NCBI GenBank assembly: GCA_025331565.1
Contig: JAFREQ010000095.1
Span: forward strand, 868,001-932,000
DNA from: Holacanthus passer
Lineage: Eukaryota; Chordata; Actinopteri; Pomacanthidae
Reading direction: 5' to 3'
Length of the DNA stretch: 64,000 bases
Part shown: in pieces, positions 37,316-45,580 of the stretch
Numbering within the stretch: position 1 is the first letter of the stretch
Layout of the letters: the number at the start of each line of letters is the position of its first letter
Notes under the pieces: model-generated
Database searches by the model: none
What the model was told of the DNA's origin: nothing
The model's input: only the letters and a program-made list of their open reading frames with translations
Position numbers and translations under genes: made by a program

Positions 37316-37532
37316 CACCTCTCTTGTGGCAGGTCTTCAGCAGGTGGCCGGTGGGTTTGTACGGGACCCCGGTGAGTTTGGCCCCGGTGCTGCCCAGCCT
37401 GGCCCGGCCCAGGGGGCTGCCGTTCTGCTCCAGCCGGGGCAGCTTGGCCGGCGGGGCCTTGGCCTCGGCCAGGCTGTTGACCAGCTCGGAGTTCTCCTTG
37501 CCCAAACACGTCTCGCTGAGATGTTCCATCAT
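12147..37532 (-). CDS. satb1: satb1, SATB homeobox 1 chromatin organiser (8 coding exons, 3' part outside window)
   Basis: Whole-gene entry; coding segments are 37532-37319, 34511-34335, 33479-33353, 30103-29980, 24138-24027, 19812-19310, 16644-16432 and 12302-12147, all minus strand. SATB1 is a nuclear protein that binds AT-rich base-unpairing regions, tethers chromatin loops and recruits co-repressors and remodellers; in mammals it is important in T cells, neurons and skin. The spliced frame is open for 542 codons: N-terminal tail 1-72, ULD oligomerisation domain about 73-172, CUTL 173-251, low-complexity linker 252 to about 383, CUT1 about 384-472, CUT2 from about 510. Every intron starts GT and ends AG, and all phases join. 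Similarity to remembered mammalian SATB1 is very high in ULD, CUTL and CUT domains. The missing end should hold the rest of CUT2, a Gln-rich stretch and the homeodomain. The paralogue SATB2 fits clearly worse in the N-terminus and ULD. The teleost copy (a or b) is not decided. Confidence 0.96.
12303..16431 (-). other. satb1: satb1 intron after coding exon 7
   Basis: Phase 0, about 4.1 kb. It contains a CA tract at 13006-13045 and GT-rich DNA near 13818-13850. In mammals an alternative exon is spliced in between CUT1 and CUT2 in one isoform; I could not recognise an equivalent here. Confidence 0.88.
13006..13045. repeat. (CA)20 microsatellite
   Basis: Uninterrupted CA tract in intron 7. Confidence 0.96.
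16432..16644 (-). CDS. satb1: satb1 coding exon 7: rest of CUT1 and inter-CUT linker
   Basis: 213 bases, 71 codons, phase 0 on both sides (acceptor gtcgcgcag|GGCTTG, donor GTGCAG|GTACCA). It encodes residues 420-490: [40 protein letters not shown], then IYQEERERSLTAASAM and a linker ending STPPSRPVQ. The block up to RERSL completes CUT1, the main sequence-reading domain for base-unpairing DNA. PEAERDRIY and ASAMGAAPLISTPPSRP fit SATB1; SATB2 has PEVERDRIY and a different linker. The splice between NRTQ and GLLSE is at the same place as in mammals. Confidence 0.96.
16645..19309 (-). other. satb1: satb1 intron after coding exon 6
   Basis: Phase 2 before the next codon boundary is resolved as a clean CAG|GGC join, so it is effectively phase 0; about 2.7 kb. 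Only short GT patches and AT-rich DNA (18900-19230) are seen; no coding or mobile sequence recognised. Confidence 0.88.
19310..19812 (-). CDS. satb1: satb1 coding exon 6: low-complexity linker and start of CUT1
   Basis: The largest exon here, 503 bases, residues 252-419. It starts at the acceptor ccaccag|AGATGG (AG at 19814-19813) and ends ACCCAG|GTGAGC. The first half is a disordered linker with an Asn-His run (about residues 265-272), a Gln run (QQQQ), Pro/Ser-rich and Gly/Gln-rich stretches. It is more repetitive than the mammalian linker. The block [20 protein letters not shown] and the following Gln/Asn/Leu-rich helix (ILNQQYAVNRLLAQQ) are strongly conserved. CUT1 begins near residue 384 and contains [20 protein letters not shown] then VFARVAFNRTQ, the DNA-contacting helices. 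The frame is open upstream of the acceptor too, but that is a pyrimidine tract read as Pro/Leu, not coding. Confidence 0.95.
20425..20450. repeat. (GT)13 microsatellite
   Basis: Uninterrupted GT tract in intron 5. Confidence 0.95.
21403..21438. repeat. (GT)18 microsatellite
   Basis: Uninterrupted GT tract in intron 5. Confidence 0.96.
22978..23026. repeat. (CA)n microsatellite
   Basis: CA tract with an 'atcacg' interruption in intron 5. Confidence 0.95.
24027..24138 (-). CDS. satb1: satb1 coding exon 5: second part of CUTL domain
   Basis: 112 bases after the acceptor ctctctttcag. It encodes residues 215-251 ([20 protein letters not shown], then QEFGRWYKHFKKTKDMM) and one base of Glu252. 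The helix with QEFGRWYK is the conserved core of CUTL. The donor is ATGATGG|GTAAGC, phase 1. Mammalian SATB1 reads KDMMVEMD across this junction; here the splice gives KDMMEMD, so one valine is missing just before the caspase-cleavage region. Confidence 0.95.
26402..26431. repeat. (AC)15 microsatellite
   Basis: AC tract in intron 4, followed by CT-rich DNA. Confidence 0.96.
26577..26604. repeat. (GT)14 microsatellite
   Basis: GT tract in intron 4; more GT patches follow to 26640. Confidence 0.95.
29092..29144. repeat. (CA)n microsatellite, interrupted
   Basis: CA tract interrupted by cggcgcacg near 29122-29130. Confidence 0.95.
29707..29742. repeat. (GT)18 microsatellite
   Basis: Uninterrupted GT tract in intron 4, about 240 bases from coding exon 4. 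Confidence 0.96.
29980..30103 (-). CDS. satb1: satb1 coding exon 4: first part of CUT-like (CUTL) domain
   Basis: 124 bases, entered by a pyrimidine-rich acceptor (tctctctccacag) and left at TCACAG|GTGCTG. It completes Ser173 and encodes residues 174-214: CPKLEDLPPEQWSHSTVRNA, then LKELLKDMNQSSLAKECPLSQ. CUTL is an all-helical domain next to the ULD that adds to recognition of matrix attachment DNA. Ser186 in QWSHS corresponds to the PKC-phosphorylated Ser185 reported in human SATB1; conservation of the residue is visible, its use here is inferred. The next intron is phase 0. Confidence 0.95.
30245..30448 (+). mobile_element. non-LTR retrotransposon fragment, reverse transcriptase motifs (piece 1)
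   Basis: The translated frame contains ERKASSPDGILNEMIKHTSH and, further on, GHFRDIWNRGVITPIFKSGN followed by KFDP. This is the start of a LINE-type reverse transcriptase domain: the 'KASGPDGI.NEM' block and the 'W..G.I.PIFKSGDK.DP.NYRGI' block. The frame breaks after KFDP near 30448, where the expected NYRGI motif is damaged. Opposite orientation to satb1, within its intron. The clade is not decided. Confidence 0.8.
30590..30827. mobile_element. MITE-like element, 'ATTAATC-rich' teleost family, copy in intron 3
   Basis: Begins near a run reading gattattttcattagtgatt and ends gactaatcaatgactgtttc followed by agcgct. The ends are imperfect inverted repeats rich in GATTAAT/ATTAATC, the pattern of a non-autonomous element family I know from many fish genomes, probably hAT-like. 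It sits between the two pieces of the LINE relic, so it probably inserted into it. Confidence 0.55.
30876..30961 (+). mobile_element. non-LTR retrotransposon fragment, reverse transcriptase motif B (piece 2)
   Basis: Reads RGLKQGCNISPSLFKIFIDE then LAKSVEQS. 'RG.KQGC..SP.LF...I..L' is the LINE reverse transcriptase block that precedes the catalytic YADD box. Same strand and the correct order after piece 1, but in another frame, with a MITE-like element between. YADD and everything after it are absent; the sequence runs into GA/TC-rich DNA. It is a dead relic. Confidence 0.78.
31119..31198. repeat. (TC)n tracts
   Basis: Two TC tracts (31119-31149 and 31177-31198) separated by CT-rich sequence, just after the LINE relic. 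Confidence 0.93.
31960..32001. repeat. compound (TC)n(AC)n microsatellite
   Basis: About 16 bases of TC pass directly into about 24 bases of AC. Confidence 0.95.
32223..32422. repeat. cluster of GGT, GGA, GA and GT tracts
   Basis: (GGT)n at 32223-32248, a GGA/G run to 32267, (GA)15 at 32282-32311 and (GT)n at 32384-32422, all within 200 bases of intron 3. Confidence 0.95.
33353..33479 (-). CDS. satb1: satb1 coding exon 3: second part of ULD domain with CtBP-type motif
   Basis: 127 bases, residues 131 (shared codon) to 172 plus two bases of Ser173. It encodes MIQVGKWNPVPLSYVTDAPD and then [21 protein letters not shown], which closes the ULD fold. The PVPLS motif (residues 140-144) is the CtBP-contact motif reported for mammalian SATB1, and Lys137 corresponds to the acetylated ULD lysine reported there (K136 in human). 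Both are retained; their function in fish is inference. The acceptor is CATCATCCAG, preceded by alternating purine/pyrimidine DNA without a real polypyrimidine tract. The donor ACAG|GTAAGA is strong. Skipping this exon would shift the frame. Confidence 0.95.
33480..34334 (-). other. satb1: satb1 intron after coding exon 2
   Basis: Phase 1, 855 bases. It has several short GT/CA-rich patches (around 33788-33810, 33980-33997, 34199-34214) and no recognisable gene or element. Its 3' end lacks a clear polypyrimidine tract. Confidence 0.9.
34335..34511 (-). CDS. satb1: satb1 coding exon 2: first part of ULD domain
   Basis: 177 bases, entered by tgtcctcag and left at AAAG|GTAACC. It completes Gly72 and encodes residues 73-130 plus the first base of Gly131. 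It contains the core of the ubiquitin-like ULD (formerly called PDZ-like) domain, the tetramerisation module that brings CUT domains together on DNA. The sequence [20 protein letters not shown] and the following ALLSLGYSHSSAAQAK match SATB1 essentially residue for residue. SATB2 has [20 protein letters not shown] at this place, so the exon also discriminates the paralogues. HYENPMDFDSK differs from mammalian HYENAIEYDCK only in the variable loop. Confidence 0.96.
36672..36699. repeat. (GT)14 microsatellite
   Basis: GT tract in intron 1. Confidence 0.95.
36876..37148. mobile_element. MITE-like element, same family, copy in intron 1
   Basis: Best preserved copy. The left end is agggctgaaacaaattattt, the right end is gatcatttcagctctgtc; read on opposite strands the ends match as agGGCTGAAA. 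The interior holds the family's usual order: a 'tttgcaaaatgtgagaaaaatg' type block, 'cccaaagcc', 'attcagttttctgtca', and a run near 'cacatctgacaagcaaatg'. About 270 bases, no coding capacity. It lies 170 bases inside the intron from the first coding exon. Confidence 0.65.
37285..37312. repeat. (CA)14 microsatellite at satb1 5' splice site
   Basis: On the satb1 strand this is (GT)14 starting a few bases after the donor of coding exon 1 (37318). Confidence 0.97.
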
Positions 37533-37557
37533 TCTCAGCACCTCTGCTCGCTATCAC
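37319..37557 (-). CDS. satb1: satb1 first coding exon: 5' UTR end, start codon and N-terminal tail
   Basis: The exon begins after an acceptor (ccgcag, AG at 37559-37558), so at least one non-coding exon lies upstream. After 25 nt of 5' UTR there are two adjacent ATGs at 37532 and 37529. The second has A at -3 and G at +4, the stronger context, and makes the N-terminus line up with the mammalian start (MDHLNEA versus MEHLSET). The exon encodes 71 codons plus one base. The conserved block RLEQNGSPLGRARLGSTGAK (about residues 33-52) matches the SATB1 N-terminal region needed for nuclear localisation in mammals. The donor is AGAG|GTGAGA at 37318, phase 1, followed at once by a (GT)n tract in the intron. 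The N-terminal divergence (CLGKENSELVNSLAEAK) is normal for fish against mammals. Confidence 0.93.
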
Positions 37558-38799
37558 CTGCGGAGACAGACACAGAACGATTCGGCCGTCGTCAGCTCAG
37601 ACGTGTTTGGCACAAGAGAAGCACGAGAGCTGAAAGGTGATACGAGGGGAGCGACGGGCACAGAATGCGTCGTGTTGACATCACTGACATGTGAAGACGT
37701 GACGTTTTTATAGAGCAAAGAAAAAAATCTGCTTCAAGTAACTGAAACCTGAGAACACACACATTACGCCGATAACTGTCAATTCGCTTCAGTTATGTCG
37801 AATCGGGCCGCGGTGACGTTTTCGTGCTGCTGTAATGTTCCCATTTTTCAACGCATGTATTATGTATGGGTGTCCCGCTAGAGATTCCCATGCGAGAGGG
37901 GGCCAAACAAGCCCCGGTTTTAGTGCAAACACATTAATTTGCTGGGAGATTCCACTTGAATGAATACAGTGCAGTTCAAGGAACAGGGTTCTGCTGCGGC
38001 GCACGCAGAGAGGGGGAAACTAACGTAATTCGTTTTCTGAGTCACTTGGTGTGGCTTCACATTCATGACGCAGCTCGGAGGGAAAAGGAGGCGAAAGGCC
38101 GCGACGTCACTTCGCTGTGACAGACGCAGCCGGTTACTTTACAGGTGGGAACTTTTTACATTTTGCAGGTGCAGAGCGGCATTCGTGGTTCAAGTGAGTT
38201 TACAAGTTTGGGTGTGAGGAAAAACTTCAAACCAGGCTGTTGCTGACTCATGAGGATAAAAGTTAAGGGAGGAATAGAGAAAGATGGAGTCTCTGTGGTG
38301 CTTTCATGCACAGACACAAACTGATCATTCAGACCTGATTTGAACTCTGCAGGCAAACTTTAACATCCGATGAATCACAATATAACGTGTGTTCATTTGT
38401 AAAGCTGCAAAGGAAAAGTCATCATGGGTAAATCTGCATGCAGGTTAATGCACATGAACTAAAATGTTGTCAAAGAGCAAAGATGCAAAAAAAAAAAAAA
38501 AAACACTAGAGCTCAATTCTTAACAAGCAATGAGGCAACTAATTCACCACAAATCAGGGGCCAAAAGAATCCAGACCCGGATCCAGGTCAGGATTTTTAA
38601 ATGACCCTTAAAAGACACAAAAACAGGAGCAATAGTTCAAATGGACACATCAGTCCTGAAGGGGGACAAGTTGAGAAAGACAAATCTCCAAACCCACCTC
38701 AAACGCAGCACCTGGAGCATAAAAACACAAACAGCCTCTTCTTCAAGTTTCACCAGGATGGAAAAGAAAAAAAAAAAAAAAAAAACCCCAACTACTCTG

Positions 38800-39246
38800 G
38801 TCACCTTTTTCTTATCTACATGTGCACGACAGCGAGGGGAGAAACGAGCGTGGAAAGAGACGCTTCCTCCGGCTCGGCTTCAGGAGAGAGAGCGAACGAC
38901 GAGCCGGGTCTGAGGGAGCGGCGCCGCGGCGGAGATGGAGCGAGCAGCGGGGGCATCGGTGAGCGGCTGTCCGCCCGGATGAGTCGCTGTAGCACCGACG
39001 TTAGCTAACTCCGTCCAGATGGAGGAAAAACAAGCGCTACGACGAGCCACATTTAGCACAAAGTGAGCGATCGGAGGCGTCCATCGGTTACAAGTGAAGC
39101 CGACTTTCTGCTTTAGTTCGCCGCACATGAGAACCTCCAGAAGGTCGCTTCTCTCCGGGCAGCCGGGCGGTCCTGCAGCCGCCGCCAGGCTCCGGCACCC
39201 CGGACACAACAGTGACAACAACCCGCCGCCGACACCCGACTATTAT

Positions 39247-39277
<31 letters not shown>

Positions 39278-39480
39278 CCCTTTTGTTGTGTATCGCTTTA
39301 GCTCGACACACACAGGAGGAATCACAATCCGGCTACCGAGGCGACGTGGAGGCGATATGCGGGCATTCGAGGCAGGTTCGCCGGGTAGAGCGAGGAGAAG
39401 AGAGGGGGGGGGTCAAAAAGTGCGGTTCCGATGTGGAGGATGGATCAGGCGGCGGTGGTGGTAGGAGGTGTCCTGCTGGT
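38800..39480. promoter_or_regulatory. satb1: CpG-rich zone, candidate satb1 promoter / first-exon region
   Basis: About 1.2-1.9 kb upstream of the first coding exon. The segment 38870-39000 and the segment 39060-39240 are GC-rich with many CG dinucleotides (for example gcggcgccgcggcggag), unlike the AT-rich surroundings. The first coding exon starts with an acceptor, so a non-coding exon must lie upstream, and mammalian SATB1 uses several alternative promoters. No TATA box or clear minus-strand donor is identified. On the plus strand a donor-like gcatcg|gtgagc at 38958/38959 could belong to a divergent transcript. Confidence 0.4.
39247..39272. repeat. (CA)13 microsatellite
   Basis: CA tract inside the candidate promoter zone. 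Confidence 0.95.
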
Positions 39481-39573
39481 TGGAGCTCCTCTCTCTGTCT
39501 ATCTGCCTCTCTGTCTCTCCCCCTCTCTCCCTCTCTGTCCCCATTAAATTATTAGTTGTATTGACTCATCACT

Positions 39574-39579
<6 letters not shown>

Positions 39580-39606
<27 letters not shown>
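39580..39606. repeat. (TC)n tract
   Basis: TC tract followed by CT/TCC-rich low-complexity DNA to about 39670 and a poly-A at 39696-39711. Confidence 0.93.
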
Positions 39607-39610
<4 letters not shown>

Positions 39611-40984
39611 CTCCTCCTCCTCCTCCTCTCTCCTCCTCTCTCATCTCCTCCTGCTCCTCTTTTCTCCTCCTCGTTTCAAACCATAGAGGGGGGTAAAAAA
39701 AAAAAAAAAAAGATAGAGGAGGTGCATGCATGTGTGCATGTGTGTGTGTGTGTGTGAGTGAGTGAGAGAGAAATAATCCTTATAATAAAAAAAATGACTT
39801 CTTTGCAGCTCAGGTGCAAAAAAAAGTCCAGGTTGAGACAAAAAAAGTGGAAAAAGTGGACAAGGAGAGAAAAACACACATGCACACACACACACATGCA
39901 CACACACACACATGCACACACACAGAAGGACGGTGGTGCGATTTCCGGCTGTGCGCGCAGGAATTTTTAATCAGCTTGATTAGAGTGAGGCGGTCCTGCA
40001 TTTATTACCGGCTACACACACACGCACACACACACACACACACTAGATACCTTAATTTATTATGTGTTTATTTTATTTACTTTGGCCCAATAAGTAGTTT
40101 TGATGTTGCAGAATATTTTTTTTTTTTTACTTTCAGTGATTTGGTCTGAAATAGTAAGAGTTGAGTTGCACTGTTTGACCTCCAGGTTGTGTTTGTCAGT
40201 CTGAGATGAACACACATCACAATAAACTACAATGAAACACATGATGGATTTGTAGAAGAGCTTTCGTGTGTCTCCTAAGACCTAAAAACTCCTATAACTT
40301 ACATTCATTTGTTAAAAATTCTGCACGTCTCAACGCTCTTTCTTCTTTAAACTGACCAAAGTTTGTTATAGACTCACTTCTCATCATTTATCATATGACC
40401 TCATATCAGAAATCACACATCATCAAGCCTTAAAATCTTTATTCAAACGGAAAAACTTTCTGACTTCAAGTGATTGTTCATTCTTAGACACTGACTATAA
40501 TACAAAAAGTACATATTTCTATATTTAAATAGATGTTTATTTGCACCTTAAACTCTTGAATTGACACTAATTAACATGCATGGCAGCCTTAAAATGTGGG
40601 AAAGCTCAGTTCTCCTTCAAAATAAAGGTTGAGAGCTACGTCCCCTGGTTGTTTGTCAGTAGACGAGTGCACTCAATGTCAAGTTGAAAGGATATCTCCA
40701 GTCTAATATTTAGTTCTTGCATTATAATAAAATACATATATTCTGTTATAATCGCCAAATAAAATAAATTGTATTTTCAAAAGGGTGTTTTTTCTTTATC
40801 GTCATAATTTCAGTCAGTTTGTGTTGATATTTGCCAGAAAGAAGAGTAGTTTAACTTCTATATGCTACATGTAAAAAGTGAACTGTGGTACGTCGTCCCG
40901 TATATACGTCTATGTTCTTGTCAGTAAACAACGAATGAAAAGTTTGCAGACATTCTCATCTCAACATTTCGCTTTTGCACTGTC

Positions 40985-41345
40985 ATTATTCTGCCATTAT
41001 CTCACAAACCTTACCTCCATGGCAGGTTATGTCAAAGTGGATTACACCAAAATATTAGAGCTAATCTCTGTTGATATTGTCAACAAAACCCTGAACTGTC
41101 AAAGTGGAGGAAGAGCTGAAAGCAGGAATGTTTGGAGGCTGGAGAGCGACACAATCTCTGCAGACAAAAGCGAGCTGGAAGGGTTTTTTTTCTCGACTTG
41201 ATGTGTGAGCTATTGTTATTATTTTGTAATTATTTCATGAACCTTTCCCTGCTGCCGGGCTTTGTTGCTCCGGAGCAAACTGCAAAAATATCAGACAAGG
41301 TAATCTCTGTTGATATTGTCAATAAAGGCCTGGTATGGTGTTTGT
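40985..41345. repeat. diverged direct duplication, 239-base offset
   Basis: A 21-base identical word (41062-41082 and 41301-41321, core ctctgttgatattgtca) lies in matched contexts: an 'attattctgccattatctca / attattttgtaattatttca' block and 'aacctt.cc..c.gg' before it, and 'aacaaaaccctg / aataaaggcctg' after it. The two copies are therefore about 110-130 bases each and head-to-tail. It may be local duplication or two members of one repeat. Confidence 0.6.
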
Positions 41346-41419
41346 CCCTAACCTTAAGGTGGCCTAATAATAACTGTTTCACTTTGACTTTATGAGCAAA
41401 GGCAAGACTAATATCTGGT

Positions 41420-41421
<2 letters not shown>

Positions 41422-41461
<40 letters not shown>
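41422..41461. repeat. (AC)20 microsatellite
   Basis: Uninterrupted AC tract upstream of satb1. Confidence 0.96.
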
Positions 41462-41463
<2 letters not shown>

Positions 41464-44194
41464 AGAGAGACAGCTCTGATTTGACCATCTTAAGGTGAAG
41501 AGCCAGAGGGTTTGTGTGTGTGAGGCAAAGTTCATCGTCATGACCAGGGGGTTTAACACACATGTGAAATATAGTGATTCTGATATCATATAAATATAAT
41601 GAAGGATGGAAGCAACAGAAAATAGCAGAAGAAGTATTCATTAATTCATCAGCACTGTGCCACAGAGTGAACTTTCTTTTGGAAAGTATATAACAAGCGA
41701 GGCGGGAGGATATGAGCCGACTCATCAGGCCAAAATCCACATCAAAGAAGACCGAGCGTGTGCGTCTGTCCAGGTTGTGTAAGAACAAAAACAGGAAACC
41801 AACAGAAAACAGGAAGTGTGTACACCTATCGCGACGACAAAGCCAGAGGTTGCGAGCCGACCGTGGAGGTCAGGTGCATGTGAAGAGCTACATCTGCTAC
41901 GTGCTTACTATTAAATCTTTGCAGGGCTCATAAACTCCCTCAGTGTGAGACCATAAATACAGTGATGGTACATCCTCTCACACAAAGCTGTTGTTTCATA
42001 AACAATGCAACACCGCAGACGTGAGCTCCTCGGCTTAGCTCGACAGGAACCGCAGTCAGGTGACGGCGACGGTCGGAACAAATGTAAAGACGATCACTCA
42101 GATTCATTGACGGTTTTCACAGATCAGGTTTAGGGTAAAAACGACAGAAGTCCTTTTAAAAGAAGGCCGAGAATAGATCAAAGAACCAATCACGGAAGAA
42201 GTGATGGTGTCTAGTGACACTATGCAGCAGAAACAATAAAGTTACACCTCCCATGCAACCCCTGGATGTGAAACCAATTCATTGTTCCACCCACCCGTGT
42301 GAGGTCAAAAGTTTTCTCATTTCAAAATACATTTGTGTCCAAAGAGGCTGCATTAGAAATTCACTGCAGAAGGCCAGCGGAGAAGCTTTTAACAGAAAAA
42401 CGCAATGTGAAACTCACCTTTCCAACCTCAGATGGAACAATGTCTTGCAATATTGACACCTAGTTAGCACGAGGTGCAAGTTTTGAGGGGGCGGCCGCGT
42501 TTTAAAAGGGTCCCACGTCTGTGGGTTTTCAACAGGAAATGGAAGAGTTGTTGAAACTGTGAGTATAAGACCCCGACATGTTTGAATTCATGAGGCTGCT
42601 GCACAGATTCACTGATCAATTCTTATCTTAACCATTCTCGGGGTTTCAGTGAGCTGCCAACTATGTGTACTAAACACAGCTGCGGTGTGCAGTGTGGTTT
42701 AATGGCTCTGCTATGTGTCTGAATAAAGGACCCAAACTGTGGAGTAATTACTATATTTTCAGAGATTCATTCCAACATGAGATATTATTCAGCTTCTGTG
42801 ACAGAGATTTTACACAAAGTCAGCAAAGACATGAAAGTAAAATTCACAAATGAATCATATTGAAGTCACTGTCTATCTGGAGCTCTCTGCTACAGGTACA
42901 TTAAAGAGAATGAAATTGTCCTGCAACTGTGTTTTTTATCATTTATTAAAAAAAAAAAAGAATATCAGGTAATAATTTCTCTCTGAAATGGATGTGCAGC
43001 ATTTTAAAGGGTGTTTTTCCAGAACGTGCTGCTGTGCAGGTTCATTGGTGTCACAGTGATATGTAGTAACATGACACACAGACAGGCTGCAGCCCCTCCA
43101 CACCCCAAACCTTCTCCTCAGCACATCACCTCGACCTGAACGCCATCGCTGCACAACATTCTGCATGTTGACATGTTTTCCACGTTGACGTGTTTTACAC
43201 GATGTTCGCTGCAGCTCCCGTCTCTCTCTCTCTGTTTTTTTTTTCCCTCCCCTTGGCCGCAGTTAGCAGCGTTCGGAAAACAGGAGCGACGGTGAAAGCG
43301 AGCCATTGTCGGCAAATGCTCTTTTCTATCTGGCATGACGCAAGCAGCCGCAGTCATTTCCACTGTGATTGTCGGGCACCATCAGAGAGCATCGATAACC
43401 CCTGCCAGGCCTTGGCACCGCCAACAGGTGCCGGCACTGCCAGCTAGGTTGGCACCGACGTGGCTGTGAAAACCCTCTGACATCCAGAAGGGCACAGATT
43501 TGCACTGAATGCACCACTGAATCAACACTGCTGATTATCAATTAACATATACCGTTTTGTATCACACAGAATAGAGGGAAAAAATGGGTTTTGAAACACA
43601 GAAAGCCTGTTTAAAAATACTAGCTGTGTGCTGTTATAATCATGTGCTGAATGCAGATTTAGCTCTGTTCAAGGTGGGTTTTTACAAGCCTGTGTGGCTT
43701 TGTGTTGGGGAGATACAGGACGCCGTGCGGCTTGTGCGTGTGCACAAGTGCAATTGTTCAGGCAAGATTTTGTGCCTGTTGGCTGCATTTGTAAAGAACA
43801 CGTGAAAAATGACATGAGAAACATGACAGACTAGATGGTGAATTACAACAAAGACACCTCATATTTAAATGTCAGGAGTCATAGCATTACACCGCAGATA
43901 CATTTCACCTGCTCTGTGTTTATCACCACAGGTACTGTATGTTTTCACCATAACACTCTTATCAGAACGATCACATCTGGCCTGCTGATGTTCAAACCAC
44001 ACGTTCGTGTCTCAGGGGGAATTAAATATTCTGTCTATTGCTTCAAAAAGGCACTAATATCCAAAAGGGGGAATATGCATAAGAACATGGATGACGGTTG
44101 GCTCAACATCGAGAAGCGTCTCTATTTACTGTCATGCGAAGCCGGCGCCATCACTTACTGTACGTAGGTGTTGTGATGTCTTCATGCTCGCCAC

Positions 44195-44260
44195 TCGTGA
44201 CGCTTTTAATGGGCATTAATACGATTATTTGGATTACTAATACAAATTAGTCTGCGCATC
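44195..44260. promoter_or_regulatory. homeobox-type site cluster upstream of satb1
   Basis: Within about 55 bases there are five TAAT/ATTA cores (taatgggcattaatacgatt, then atttggattactaatacaaa ttag). Candidate enhancer core, motif density only. Confidence 0.2.
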
Positions 44261-45543
44261 CAGACACACAAACAGCACGGGGGTAAGCGCTGTCACCGGC
44301 TTGACTTTGAGCTCTTTCTGCAAGTGTCTCCCACAATAAAAACACACACATAAATATAATGGTATTATTAGAGGCTGCAAAGGATTTAATAATCTGTCGG
44401 GGAACGTGTCACAACACGCCTGCATCAGTGTGGGTGCACTGAACAAACTGAGACGAGATGTCATGTACAGTGAAAAAAATGAAAAGGAGGGTGGTGTACA
44501 GTGGATGCCGCGCAAAACCAACAAGCAGTTAAATGAGTTGTAAAAATGAAATGAATCACTGGGATAAGCAAAAGCAGTGAATAGATGCAGGAGGAGGTCG
44601 TATTATACGTGTTAACAATTACTGATTTGATTTTTTTTATTATGAATTAAGGAGGAGGATTTGACTTTTGGAACAAAGTAATTGTTCAGTGCCGTTGGCA
44701 TTTGCTTCAAAATGTGATTCCAAACTAAACCAGAAACTAAAACAAATTATTAGCTTTTTCTTGTAAAAAAAAAAAAATACGTAAAGTCTTGACTTGTAAT
44801 AAGATTACTTCAAGTGTAATGCGTCATCATTTTGTCAGCCGCAGTCTCACTTTGTTCTTTGTCTTCTGAAAAATGCAATCGTGTGTTTGAGTGACACTTC
44901 TTTTTTAATCTCTCTGCACAACTGTTGCACAAAAACACAAGCAAGGTTCACTTTTATAGCGAGGTCAGGGTTTATTTAATGTTCCCTCATAAGACGTCCG
45001 AGGACCATGAAGAATCGCTTCACCGGTTGATACAAGGTGAGCACAGATAGACTAAATATTCCATAATGAACATCCCAATCAGATTAGTTTCATGTTGTCC
45101 ATTAGCCTCTCATACAGCGAGCGTGGCTTTCAATTACTTGTGAAATAAGGTGATTTCTGCATTTTCATATGTCCGTGCTTCGGTGTGGGAGGAGGGAGAA
45201 AAGAGAGAAAGAAAGAACAAGGGGGATGTAATGAACTGAGAGTCGACTCCTAAGCGCTTAATTGTTTTATAATCACATGAAGTCGACAGAAATAGAAGCG
45301 GAGCGAGTGGTCTCCACCTCAGGTCTGCTGACAGGAAGGCCTAACACCAGCTGGCCTCGACGGCTCTCTGAGTCGCTGCAGAAGCAAACATCAGGACGTT
45401 TTTTCTCTTCTCCCTTCGGTGATGTATGAAAGACAACCGCTGCTCGAGTCTCGCCCCTCGTTCTAACATCTCCACTCTCGACACCCACCCTTACAATCTG
45501 CGGTGTTCACTGTACACAATGCAGCTCCCACGCAGATGCATGC

Positions 45544-45544
<1 letters not shown>

Positions 45545-45577
<33 letters not shown>
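45545..45577. repeat. (CA)16 microsatellite
   Basis: Uninterrupted CA tract upstream of satb1. Confidence 0.96.

Positions 45578-45580
<3 letters not shown>

Larger units (their letters stand above)
34512..37318 (-). other. satb1: satb1 intron after coding exon 1
   Basis: Phase 1, about 2.8 kb, GT at 37318-37317 and AG at 34513-34512. It opens with GTGAGA followed by a (GT)n tract, and holds a MITE-like copy (36876-37148) and a (GT)n tract at 36672-36699. No further coding sequence seen. Confidence 0.9.
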
